DNA from: Mucilaginibacter corticis
Lineage (GTDB): Bacteria > Bacteroidota > Bacteroidia > Sphingobacteriales > Sphingobacteriaceae
Assembly (NCBI RefSeq): GCF_007558865.1
Contig: NZ_VLPK01000004.1
Location: 372,001-436,000, forward strand
Length of the DNA: 64,000 nucleotides
Reading direction: 5' to 3'
The first letter of the stretch is position 1. Each line of letters starts with the position of its first letter. Below, in pieces: positions 26,404 to 35,309 of the stretch. The notes under the pieces are model-generated. The model was not told the DNA's origin and did no database searches. It saw nothing but the letters and a program-made list of their open reading frames with translations. The position numbers were made by a program, and so were the translations under genes.

Positions 26404-27222
26404 TCAGGCTTGTATAAATGCGACAAAATCTGCGCCCAATTCTTGCCTTTCTTTTTTCGCTTTCCTGGCGAACGCGGCAGGGGCGGAACCGCTATAACGC
26501 TTAAATTCCCTGCTTAAATGGGCCTGGTCCGTATAGCCCAATTCATGGGCCAAACCGGCAAGATTGATACCCGGGTTGGCCCATAATTGGTTGCGCACCT
26601 GTTCAAACCGTATCAGCCCGGATACGTCTTTTACACTATAGCCCGAAGATTGCTTGAAGTTTCGCTCCAATGTGCGAATGGTTGAATGGGCCGCTGCCGC
26701 TACCTGGCCTACAGGCAAGGTGCCGTTTGCTTGCCGCATGGCTATGCCGGCTTTAGCTAACAGGCTATTGGCAGCTATATTCGATTGCGCATCAAGAAAA
26801 TATTGTTTGATAAGGGCCACTGCTTCATTTATTTCCCCTGCGCGGATCAAATTCTTTAATAATGACTGAAGCTGTGCAATTGGGTGCTCGAAAATGCGTA
26901 CGCCATCTTTATCGGGTCGCAGGCCAAGCAGATCAAACACGGTCCAGGGGAAGCATCTGATACCAAGAATCTCTAAGCGGTTTTTGGTATGGAAATTAAC
27001 CGGCTGATTAAGCAAGCCCATCATAAATGGTGATGGCAATGGTTGTAAATTTCCATTGTTGGAAATGCTTAGATCTGCACTGAAATGAAAAATAATTTCG
27101 GCATAGCCATCAGGCTGCACCTCGAAACCTGGTTGTAGCTCACCCGATTCTCTTCTGTTGTACCAAAAGCATTTTATGGTATCCCGCAATTCTTCAGGAG
27201 ATTCAAATTCTTGGTGATGCAT
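26404..27222 (-). CDS. AraC-family regulator, DUF6597 N-terminus (paralogue)
   Basis: 272 residues from MHHQEFESPEELRD at 27222; the frame extends five codons upstream. It aligns end to end with the 24327-25145 regulator (for example both begin MHHQ, and both have SPFM-GLLN-PV and LERNFKQSSGYSVKDVSGL). The same DUF6597-plus-HTH_18 layout. It probably controls the TetX-like gene 41 nt downstream. The regulator-enzyme pair is repeated twice in this segment. Confidence 0.87.
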   Translation of the reverse strand: MHHQEFESPEELRDTIKCFWYNRRESGELQPGFEVQPDGYAEIIFHFSADLSISNNGNLQPLPSPFMMGLLNQPVNFHTKNRLEILGIRCFPWTVFDLLGLRPDKDGVRIFEHPIAQLQSLLKNLIRAGEINEAVALIKQYFLDAQSNIAANSLLAKAGIAMRQANGTLPVGQVAAAAHSTIRTLERNFKQSSGYSVKDVSGLIRFEQVRNQLWANPGINLAGLAHELGYTDQAHLSREFKRYSGSAPAAFARKAKKERQELGADFVAFIQA

Positions 27223-27262
27223 GTTTGAAGGTAGCACATTTGCGGAGTATAAAAAATAAAAA

Positions 27263-27332
27263 CCCTCTTTGCCGTTTACGGCAGAGAGGGTGGTCGAGCG
27301 AAGTCCCGATAGTTATCGGGATCGGGGTGAGT
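27263..27332. repeat. Dispersed palindromic repeat, family A, third copy
   Basis: CCCTCTTTGCCGTTTACGGC then AGAGAGGGTGGTCGAGCGAAGT, like 742-800 and 3681-3737. It differs by an extra small palindrome (CCCGATAGTTATCGGG, at about 27305-27320) before ATCGGGGTGAGT. It lies between the isomerase gene end and the AraC gene. Confidence 0.78.
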
Positions 27333-27338
27333 CCCGCG

Positions 27339-28280
27339 TTACGCTTTTAAAGCCTTAACCGCAAAATCACGGCATTTTTTAACTTCGGTTACCGCGTCTG
27401 ATCCGTTTGGAACATCGTACTCAAACTCGATAGTAACCGGAAATTTATATTTTTTGTCTCTTACCACATGTAAGATATCTGCCAGCGGGGTATCGCCCTC
27501 GCCCCATGGTTCGTTAGGCCCGTCATGGAACTTACGGTCCTTCAGGTGCATGCTTACTATCTTGTCGTGGTATTTTTCAATAAACGGCACAGGGCTGCTG
27601 CTGGTGCCCGACGCATAATGACCCGCATCCAGGTTAATGCAATTGTATTCAGACTGGCTTAGCGCTGTATCCCATAAAGTAGGGGTAGCCTGTGTGTGGG
27701 CATGGTAACCTATTTTAAATTTGTGTGCGGTTGCCAGGTCGCCAAGGCGTTTGGTTTGTGCCGCGCTGCCCAGCTCGACAGTAACATGGCTTGCGCCAAG
27801 TGCCTGCCCCGCGTTAAAGGCGTAAATTACTTCGTCGTCGGTATTATGATCGTCAAGTGCGCTTGGTTTCCACGCATAGATAGATACACCTGCATCGTTA
27901 TACATTTTACGGATCTCTTTAAATTTATCCATAGGTACAGATGCGCGCCATTGAGCCACAGCTTTACGATGGTCGTCGTTTGACTGGCCCGACTCATGTT
28001 TAGGGATGCCGGCATACTCTTCGGCAGCTTCGCCCATCAGTTCAATAGCGTTGATATTGCAGGCAATACAATATTTTAACATATCCTGGATAGATCCCGG
28101 CAGGCTCCTGAAAGAGTAAGTAATTACACCTATCTGCACACCGTTAACAACCGAGTTTGGTTTTTTATCGCTGCTTAATATAGCATGGGCAAATGATGAT
28201 TTTGACAGGAGCAGAGTTCCTGTAGCGGCAAGCGCTCCGGTGCCAATAAATCGGCGTCTTGATACTTGATTGGTCTTCAT
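27339..28280 (-). CDS. Sugar phosphate isomerase/epimerase-like TIM-barrel protein, exported
   Basis: 313 residues with a Tat-type signal (SRRRFIGTGALAATGTLLL). The body is the xylose-isomerase-like barrel (AP endonuclease 2 family): MLKYCIACNINAIELMGEAA, SHVTVELGSA, FKIGYHAHTQ, NCINLDAGHYASG, VSMHLKDRKF and VTIEFEYD, with Glu, His and Asp metal ligands visible in these strands. Members isomerise or epimerise sugars. The Tat signal and neighbourhood suggest work on a sugar released outside. The exact substrate is unknown. Confidence 0.82.
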   Translation of the reverse strand: MKTNQVSRRRFIGTGALAATGTLLLSKSSFAHAILSSDKKPNSVVNGVQIGVITYSFRSLPGSIQDMLKYCIACNINAIELMGEAAEEYAGIPKHESGQSNDDHRKAVAQWRASVPMDKFKEIRKMYNDAGVSIYAWKPSALDDHNTDDEVIYAFNAGQALGASHVTVELGSAAQTKRLGDLATAHKFKIGYHAHTQATPTLWDTALSQSEYNCINLDAGHYASGTSSSPVPFIEKYHDKIVSMHLKDRKFHDGPNEPWGEGDTPLADILHVVRDKKYKFPVTIEFEYDVPNGSDAVTEVKKCRDFAVKALKA

Positions 28281-28576
28281 GAATGGTACTAATTTAATTT
28301 TAGCGTTTAAATGGTAATGCCAAATTTAAAAATTAATATGGTTTGGCCTAACCTGTAGTAAAACTGTTACGATGTGAAATAAAGATATAAACTTCTGTTT
28401 GAAGGTAATATTGCAGAATTTGTTTTTGGATAAGCAGAAATGTTTTCATTATAGTTTATTTAAATAATTGTTATCTTGTATTGCCAATTAAAAACTATTA
28501 CTGATTACATATTGCCGGCTTTTCCCCTGTAAGCCTTGTAGCCTATTACCAATTTTTAAACCATATACACATCGTT

Positions 28577-29365
28577 ATGAAAAACAATTACTACGCCGGC
28601 TTATTAGTCGCAATTATGCTGTGTGCTTTTGCCTGCAAAAAAAGCGATAAAGCAAATGGCACAACACCAACCGCCTCTAAACCAAAGTATTTAGTTAAAA
28701 CTACTGTTGTTGAGACCGGGCCAGCCAGGCTTGGCAGCGTAGTAACAACTTCATTTATTACCTACACTTATGACAACAAGAAAAGACTAAGCACTATAAA
28801 AAGCGGAACCACCATTACAACATACGTTTATAGAGATGACGGCAACCTGTTTTCTATTACTACTTCACCGGGCTCGGATGCGAACAGGAGTTATAAAGAA
28901 TTTACCTATGATAATAGCGGAAAATTATTATCATATAGATTACAGGCATACCAAAATAATGTGTTAAAAAATGAGATTACCTATACCTATGTATATGCAG
29001 GTGGCGATAAACCCACAGAACTGCACTATGATATTTATTACGAGAAATTTACCTATGATGCTAATGGTAACCTTGCAAGCATATTTTATTATGGTGATCC
29101 CTCATATACTGTAACTTATACCTACGATAACAAAAAAGGCATGTTTGTTAACGCGCCCATGAAGTATCCAATGCCTGGCGATAATCAGCGGGTATCGCCA
29201 AACAATATGATCTCTAACACAACGCAGGGACTTAATCCAAATCTTACCGTCACAAATAACTACGTTTATGATACCGATGGCTATCCGACAGCCGGCTCAC
29301 AAAGTATTAATTATGAATACAGCAGCAGTTATAAATATACTTACGAGTATAGTACGCTTGAATAA
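28577..29365 (+). CDS. Lipoprotein with YD-like repeats
   Basis: 262 residues; signal with lipobox CAFAC (lipidated Cys20). Then a Thr/Lys linker and strand repeats such as ITYTYDNKKRLSTIKSG, KEFTYDNSGKLLSYRL, KFTYDANGNLASIFYYG and VTYTYDNKKGMF, which look like the YD repeats of Rhs proteins. About eight repeats. Probably an outer-surface lipoprotein with a beta-sheet body. No enzyme motif. It precedes the polysaccharide enzymes by 35 nt and is likely co-transcribed with the unclassified TIM-barrel protein gene. Confidence 0.7.
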   Translation: MKNNYYAGLLVAIMLCAFACKKSDKANGTTPTASKPKYLVKTTVVETGPARLGSVVTTSFITYTYDNKKRLSTIKSGTTITTYVYRDDGNLFSITTSPGSDANRSYKEFTYDNSGKLLSYRLQAYQNNVLKNEITYTYVYAGGDKPTELHYDIYYEKFTYDANGNLASIFYYGDPSYTVTYTYDNKKGMFVNAPMKYPMPGDNQRVSPNNMISNTTQGLNPNLTVTNNYVYDTDGYPTAGSQSINYEYSSSYKYTYEYSTLE

Positions 29366-29400
29366 TTATTTATATAATTATAATTCTAAAAAAAAGAAAC

Positions 29401-31671
29401 ATGCTGCTAAAAAACAAAGCTGTCTTAATAGTATTGTTAAGTGCTTCGGTTGCAGGCCGGGCGCAAACCAATCCAAAACCTGCAATCCCGAATACCGAAA
29501 AAACAACTTTTCAAACCGGCGGAACGTGGAAGCCGACTACCGACCTGCGCGCTGACGTAGCCATTGTATATGGCGATGGCGGCAAGCCGGGGCAGTTTGA
29601 GCAACGCGTAAAATCATTCAAAGACCATGGTTACCAGCTGGCTTTTATGACCGGCATGGCCTGGGGCGGGTACCAGGATTATTTTATGGGCAAATGGGAT
29701 GGCAAGCAGCATTTTGACGAAGGCCAGAAAATGATGAACGACGACACCGTTTGGCACGGGCACAATACCCCATACGTAGTGCCAACCATGAACTTTTTGA
29801 AATACTATAAAGAGCAGGTCATTAAAAAAGCTATTGACGCGGGTGTAGATGCCATTTACCTGGAAGAGCCGGAGTTTTGGGCTAAATCAGGCTATAGCGA
29901 GGCTTTTAAACGCGAGTGGAAGGAATATTATGGTTTCGACTGGCGGCCGCAGCATGAGTCGGCAGAGAATACCTATCTGTCAAATAAGCTAAAATACTAT
30001 TTGTTTTACAGGGCTTTGAAAGAGTCGTTTACCTATGCCAAGGAATATGGAAAAAGCAAGGGTATGAATGTGCGCTGTTATGTGCCTACGCATTCGCTTA
30101 TTAATTATTCCATGTGGCAAATTGTAAGCCCCGAAGCGAGTTTAGCTTCGCTTGATTGTGTGGATGGCTATATTGTACAATCATGGACAGGCACCGCGCG
30201 TGAGCCTAATTATTTTAACGGGGTGGCTAAAGAGCGCTCGTTCGAGACCGCTTACCTTGAATACTGCTGCATGAAATCAATGACCGCCCCAACCGGCCGT
30301 AAGCTGTTCTTTGAGAATGACCCGGTTGAAGATACCCGTCGTGATTGGAGCGATTATAAAAAGAATTACCAGACCACTTTTACTGCCGAACTGTTCTTCC
30401 CCGATATTAACAATTATGAGGTTATGCCATGGCCCGACCGCATTTTCGATGGTAAATATTTTGTGAGCCAAGCCAGCAACGAGCGTGCAGGTATGCCCAA
30501 AAGCTATTCTACCCAAATGATGGTGATGATCAACTCGCTGAATGATATGCCGGTGTCTGCCAATAAAACTTCGGGATCGCAGGGCATCAGTGTGTTGATG
30601 GCCAACTCAATGATGTTTCAGCGCCTGCCCACGCATGATGATGGCAAGGCCTGGGCAGATCCTTACTTCTCAAACTTTTATGAAACATCGGGCATGTTTA
30701 ACCGCGTGCCTACTGATAATAAGCTGATGGATCCGCAATTGTCAAACTTTTTTGGCGAGGCTTTGCCTTTTCTGAAAAGGGGAGTACCGGTAGATATTGT
30801 ACATGCCGAGAACCTGGGTTTTGAAAAAGCGCTGAAAGACACCAAAGTGCTGCTGATGTCATATTCGAACATGAAGCCGCTTGCCGAAGATGTTCATAAG
30901 CAATTAGCTAAATGGGTTAAGGATGGCGGCGTAGTTGTTTATTCGGGCCGTGATGATGACGCTTTTCAGAAAGTGCAGGAGTGGTGGAACAAAGACGGTA
31001 AAAAATACAACTGCCCGGCTGATGACCTGTTTGATAAATTAGGCATCGGCACAAACCCTAAAGCCGGAACTTATAATGTGGGTAAAGGCAAGGTTTGTAT
31101 TATTCGCCGTGATCCTAAAGAATATGTAATGGAAACTGACCGAGACAATGAACTGCGCGATCATGTAGAACCGCTGTATCAGCAAGCTGCCGGTAAAAGT
31201 ATCGGATACAAAAACAGCTTTTACCTGGCCCGTGGCCCGTATGATATTGTATCGGTGATGGATGAAGGCGTAAATAACGATGCTTATACCATCAAAGGTA
31301 AACTGATAGATCTGTATGACCCTACCTTGCCGGTTATCAGCGAAAAGCAGATCAAACCAGGCGAACAAGGCTATTTTTATAATGTCGACAGAGTTGCCAA
31401 TAAGCAAAAGCCGCAGGTGCTGGCAACCGCCGCCAGGATCTATGATGAAAAAGTTAGCAAAAGTAAATATGCGTTCACGGCTATCAGCCCGCTAAATACC
31501 ATTAATGCCATGCGGGTATTAACACCGGCAAAGCCGAAAAAAGTTGTGGTTACTGATGCAAAGGGCAAAACTTTAACCGATGTTAAACAATCCTGGGATG
31601 CCACCACCCAAACGCAGTTTTTGAGTTTTGATAATAATCCTGAAGGGGTGAAAGTGGCTTTATCATGGTAA
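29401..31671 (+). CDS. Unclassified secreted TIM-barrel protein, GH42/GH-A-like architecture
   Basis: 756 residues with a signal peptide (about 1-22). The first 370 residues read as a TIM barrel: VAIVYGDGGKPGQFEQRVKS, AIDAGVDAIYLEEPEFW (E155, E156, E158), VRCYVPTHSL, YIVQSWTGTAR, RKLFFENDPVED (E305) and TAELFFPDINNYEVMPWPDR. Glutamates about 150 residues apart on strands four and seven fit a retaining clan A glycosidase. Residues 430-570 look like a class I glutamine amidotransferase-like (beta-galactosidase trimerisation) fold (VLLMSYSNMKPLAEDVH, VVVYSGRDDD). The rest is beta-rich. I do not recognise a named family. It heads a block with GH76 and GH92. Confidence 0.62.
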   Translation: MLLKNKAVLIVLLSASVAGRAQTNPKPAIPNTEKTTFQTGGTWKPTTDLRADVAIVYGDGGKPGQFEQRVKSFKDHGYQLAFMTGMAWGGYQDYFMGKWDGKQHFDEGQKMMNDDTVWHGHNTPYVVPTMNFLKYYKEQVIKKAIDAGVDAIYLEEPEFWAKSGYSEAFKREWKEYYGFDWRPQHESAENTYLSNKLKYYLFYRALKESFTYAKEYGKSKGMNVRCYVPTHSLINYSMWQIVSPEASLASLDCVDGYIVQSWTGTAREPNYFNGVAKERSFETAYLEYCCMKSMTAPTGRKLFFENDPVEDTRRDWSDYKKNYQTTFTAELFFPDINNYEVMPWPDRIFDGKYFVSQASNERAGMPKSYSTQMMVMINSLNDMPVSANKTSGSQGISVLMANSMMFQRLPTHDDGKAWADPYFSNFYETSGMFNRVPTDNKLMDPQLSNFFGEALPFLKRGVPVDIVHAENLGFEKALKDTKVLLMSYSNMKPLAEDVHKQLAKWVKDGGVVVYSGRDDDAFQKVQEWWNKDGKKYNCPADDLFDKLGIGTNPKAGTYNVGKGKVCIIRRDPKEYVMETDRDNELRDHVEPLYQQAAGKSIGYKNSFYLARGPYDIVSVMDEGVNNDAYTIKGKLIDLYDPTLPVISEKQIKPGEQGYFYNVDRVANKQKPQVLATAARIYDEKVSKSKYAFTAISPLNTINAMRVLTPAKPKKVVVTDAKGKTLTDVKQSWDATTQTQFLSFDNNPEGVKVALSW

Positions 31672-31734
31672 ATTTTGCAAGCCGGTATTTATTTTATTTA
31701 TTTGATACCGAATCAACCCATTAAATAAATCTAT

Positions 31735-32862
31735 ATGAATACCTTAAAACACAGCCTGTTTTTTGCCTTGCTGCTGACGTTTGTTTCCGGCCTGGTATCG
31801 GCACAAACCAAAACAAGCGGCCACTATTACAAAGAAATGAAGGCCTTACAGGCGGCTATCGAGAAAAATTTTCACGATAAGAAATCAGGCAACTATTATG
31901 TAGAGCTTGATCCCGCAAAGCGCGAAAATAAGAACGGCTACCTGCGCGAGTACAGTTACCTGTGGTCATACTGCGCCATGTACCAGGCAGCTAATGAAAT
32001 TGAAAAGCTGGAGCCGAAAGCTAACCTGATGGCACCCATGTTAAAGCTGATGTACAGGTATTACAGCCCCGCTTCGCCAAAACCGGGATTTACCGATTAC
32101 ATTATGGCCTTAAAACCCGGCGAGCGCTATTATGACGATAACGAATGGATCGGCATAACCGCATTAGATGCCTACACCCGCACCAAAAAGAAAGCCGATT
32201 TTGATTTGGGCAAGGCAATGTATGATTTCATCATGACCGGCCATGACCAGGTTTTAGGCGGCGGGATCTACTGGAAAGAAGGCGACCTGAGTTCGAAAAA
32301 TACCTGCTCAAACGGGCCGGGTGCGCTGGTGGCATTACAAATGTACCAGGCGACAAAAAACAAAGCTTATCTTGATACTGCAATCAGGATCCTTAAATGG
32401 ACAGATGCCAAATTACAAACACCCGAAAAACTATACTGGGATAACATCCGCACCAAAGATGGTGGCGTAAACAAAGGGATCCTGTCATACAATACAGGTA
32501 CACCTTTAGAAGCATACGTTTACCTGTACGAGATCACTAAAAACAAAAAATACCTGGACGAAGCTAACGCCATTGCCGATGCCTCACTGAGCTTTTTTTA
32601 CGGCGAAGGTAAATTCAGGGACGATTATTGGTTCAACGCCGTACTGCTGAGAGGCTATCAGCATTTATTAAAATATAATAAGGATACCAAATACATCATC
32701 GGCTTTAAAAAGGCGCTTGACAACACCCTGCAACACGAAAAGAACGACAAAAACCTGTTTACCGGTAACAATGGCGTACGTAACCTGGTAGACCAGGGCG
32801 GTTTGCTGGAGATACTGGCAAGGTATGCCTGGTTGGAAAAGCAGTATGATCTGAAAGGATAA
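31735..32862 (+). CDS. Glycoside hydrolase family 76 (alpha-1,6-mannanase-like), secreted
   Basis: 375 residues; signal peptide to about residue 23 (GLVSAQ). The GH76 hallmark YYDDNEWIGI puts the tandem catalytic aspartates at D134-D135, with other family strings GGGIYWKEGD, NGPGALVALQMYQ, LYWDNIRTKDGGV and YNTGTPLEAYVYLY. (alpha/alpha)6 barrel, full length. Family members cut alpha-1,6-mannan backbones as in yeast or bacterial mannan. It lies between the unclassified TIM-barrel gene and GH92, which trims alpha-mannan side chains. Confidence 0.88.
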   Translation: MNTLKHSLFFALLLTFVSGLVSAQTKTSGHYYKEMKALQAAIEKNFHDKKSGNYYVELDPAKRENKNGYLREYSYLWSYCAMYQAANEIEKLEPKANLMAPMLKLMYRYYSPASPKPGFTDYIMALKPGERYYDDNEWIGITALDAYTRTKKKADFDLGKAMYDFIMTGHDQVLGGGIYWKEGDLSSKNTCSNGPGALVALQMYQATKNKAYLDTAIRILKWTDAKLQTPEKLYWDNIRTKDGGVNKGILSYNTGTPLEAYVYLYEITKNKKYLDEANAIADASLSFFYGEGKFRDDYWFNAVLLRGYQHLLKYNKDTKYIIGFKKALDNTLQHEKNDKNLFTGNNGVRNLVDQGGLLEILARYAWLEKQYDLKG

Positions 32863-32885
32863 GGGTATAATCCTTTTTATTTCGT

Positions 32886-32975
32886 TGTCATTTCGAAACG
32901 AGGAACGAGTGAGAAATCTTATACGCTTTGCTACTAAGCGCTTGTTGAAGATTTCTCACTACGTTTCGAATGACA
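32886..32975. repeat. Dispersed inverted repeat, family B
   Basis: TGTCATTTCGAAACG and AGTGAGAAATCTT at the left pair with AAGATTTCTCACT and CGTTTCGAATGACA at the right (ends 32886 and 32975) around a 27-bp loop. A common type of intergenic element in Sphingobacteriaceae genomes. Located between GH76 and GH92; no other copy in the window. Confidence 0.75.
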
Positions 32976-33083
32976 GTTTTTTATATGTAGCCAACTGTCC
33001 CCGAATTATTACAAAAGCCAACGCCAAAACAACCTATCTTTAGCCTACCAATTAATAACCGGTAATTAATAAAATCTATCGCT

Positions 33084-35282
33084 ATGAAAAAAAATGCTTT
33101 AGCCTTAATGCTTTTGCTGTTTACAGGATATACCTTCGCCCAAAGATCAGCCGCGCCAAAACCGTTAACGTCATACGTAAACCCGCTGCTGGGCACCGCC
33201 ACTTTGTGGGATCCGAAAGACCTGGGTTTTGTGCCGACACACCGCAGTTGGGGTGCCGAGGTTTTTCCGGGTTCGTCAGTGCCTAACGCCATGGTGCAGT
33301 TAACGCCGGTAAGCCAGTTTCATAGCGGATCAGGTTATCAGTATGAAGATACGGTGATCTACGGGTTTGCGCATACCAGTAAAGGGCATTGGAATTTATG
33401 CTATATCCCGCTTATGCCGGCTTCGGGCAGTAGCTTTACAGGGATAGATTATCAATCGCCCTATAGCCATAAAAATGAGTCGGCTCACCCGGGTTATTAC
33501 CAGGTTTACCTGCCGCGTTATGGGGTTAATGCCGAAATGACCTCGACCTTACGTTGCGCTTACCATAAATACACTTACAAACCAGGCGCTAATAAAAAAT
33601 TAATCGCCGACCTGTCCATGTCGAACGAACGCGTGCACGACTGGAAGATCAACAAGGAAGGCGACAATGGTTTCACCGGGTACCAGGCAGCAGGCGAAAA
33701 AATGTATTTCTACGCGGTAGCCAATCATAAAATTACATCTATCGATACATTGACATCTGTAACAAACCCAATGGGCCGTCCTGCCGGTGCGCGTCAAAAA
33801 AATCTATCGCCTCCCGGCGGTAAAAAGACCCCGGTGGTAAGTTTTGCAAATGGCGGCGCAAATACGCTGGAACTGAAAATAGGTTTCTCTTTTGTGAGCG
33901 TAGCAAACGCTAAAGCCAACCTGGAGAAAGAAATGCTAAATAAAACTTTCGCGCAGGTAAGGGCAGAGGCTAACCAAACCTGGAAAAACCTGCTGTCGAA
34001 GATCACGGTGACAGGCGGCACCGCCAAACAAAAAGGATTGTTCTACTCAACCTTTTATCGCTCGTTTTTATGGCCTGCGCTGCGCAGCGATGCCAATGGC
34101 GATTTTACCGATGCAAACGGTAACGTAGTGAACAAAGGTTATAATTATTACACGCTACCATCGATCTGGGATGATTACCGCAATAAAGACGTGTTGCTGG
34201 GCCTGTTACAGCCTAAAGTGATGAACGATGTGATCAAAACCATGATAGATATGGGCAACGCCAAAGGCTTTATGCCCACATTTTTCCATGGCGATCATGC
34301 ATCGGCTATTATTGCAGGGTCATATGCGCGTGGTTTGCGTGATTACGATGCCAAAAATGCTTATCAGCTGATGCTGAAAAATGCCACAGTTGAGGGTACC
34401 CGCAAATATGTGGATGAATACAATACCAAAGGCTATATAGCTGAGGACGATGTTGAAAACCCGGTAGTGAACACAGTACGTAAAGCCGCGGTTACCAAAA
34501 CCTTAGAATATGCTTATGACGATTATGCAACCGCGCAATTGGGCAAGGCCTTAGGCGATAACGCTAATTATGAGATGCTGATGAAGCGCACCAAGAACTA
34601 TAAAAACGTTTTCAACCCAGAAACCGGTTTTATGGAAGGCCGTTTGGCAGATGGTAGTTGGGTGAAGAACTTTAACCCTAACTATGTGTACTATGAATAT
34701 ATGTACCGAGAGGCAAATGCCTGGGAATCTACCTTTTTTGCGCCGCAGGATCCTAATGGTTTGATCTCATTGTTCGGTAGCAAAGCGGCAGCCGAGAAAA
34801 AGCTGGATGCCATGTACACCACCCCTTATGACGGGCACGAGGCCGATAATATGTCGGGCTTTATTGGTAATTATTGCCAGGGTAACCAGCCTGATCATAG
34901 CACCACCTACTACTATTATTTTACAGGCAACCAGCCAAAAGCGCAAATGTACCTTGATAGCATTATGAACCATTATTATGATATGGGCAAAGATAAACTG
35001 GCCTATGCAGGTATGGACGATGCGGGCGAAATGTCGGCCTGGTTTGTGTTTAATGCCATGGGCTTTTATACGTTCTCGCCTGCTGATCCGAGCTATATTG
35101 TGACAGTACCGTTATTTGATAAAATAACCTTGAAATTAGGCGATAAAACAACCACCATTGTTAAGCAAGGTAAGGGCAGAAAAATAACCAACATAGCCTG
35201 GAACGGTAAAAAGGTTAACGGCTGGTTTATCAGCGACGCGGACCTGAAAAAGGGACAAACATTAACTATATCAACGCAATAA
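33084..35282 (+). CDS. Glycoside hydrolase family 92 (alpha-mannosidase-like), secreted
   Basis: 732 residues with a signal peptide (about 1-19). N-terminal beta-sandwich with YVNPLLGTATLWDP and GAEVFPGSSVPNAMVQLTPV, then an (alpha/alpha)6 barrel with NAWESTFFAPQDPNGL, YDGHEADNMSGFIGNYCQGN and YAGMDDAGEMSAWFVFNAMG (Asp pair at D645/D646). Family members are calcium-dependent exo-alpha-mannosidases. The string GNQPDHSTTYYYY is where typical members have GNEPSHH. If that is a real substitution, the specificity or activity may differ. Confidence 0.87.
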   Translation: MKKNALALMLLLFTGYTFAQRSAAPKPLTSYVNPLLGTATLWDPKDLGFVPTHRSWGAEVFPGSSVPNAMVQLTPVSQFHSGSGYQYEDTVIYGFAHTSKGHWNLCYIPLMPASGSSFTGIDYQSPYSHKNESAHPGYYQVYLPRYGVNAEMTSTLRCAYHKYTYKPGANKKLIADLSMSNERVHDWKINKEGDNGFTGYQAAGEKMYFYAVANHKITSIDTLTSVTNPMGRPAGARQKNLSPPGGKKTPVVSFANGGANTLELKIGFSFVSVANAKANLEKEMLNKTFAQVRAEANQTWKNLLSKITVTGGTAKQKGLFYSTFYRSFLWPALRSDANGDFTDANGNVVNKGYNYYTLPSIWDDYRNKDVLLGLLQPKVMNDVIKTMIDMGNAKGFMPTFFHGDHASAIIAGSYARGLRDYDAKNAYQLMLKNATVEGTRKYVDEYNTKGYIAEDDVENPVVNTVRKAAVTKTLEYAYDDYATAQLGKALGDNANYEMLMKRTKNYKNVFNPETGFMEGRLADGSWVKNFNPNYVYYEYMYREANAWESTFFAPQDPNGLISLFGSKAAAEKKLDAMYTTPYDGHEADNMSGFIGNYCQGNQPDHSTTYYYYFTGNQPKAQMYLDSIMNHYYDMGKDKLAYAGMDDAGEMSAWFVFNAMGFYTFSPADPSYIVTVPLFDKITLKLGDKTTTIVKQGKGRKITNIAWNGKKVNGWFISDADLKKGQTLTISTQ

Positions 35283-35309
35283 CACCTAAAACCTAAACCT
35301 TATCCAAAT

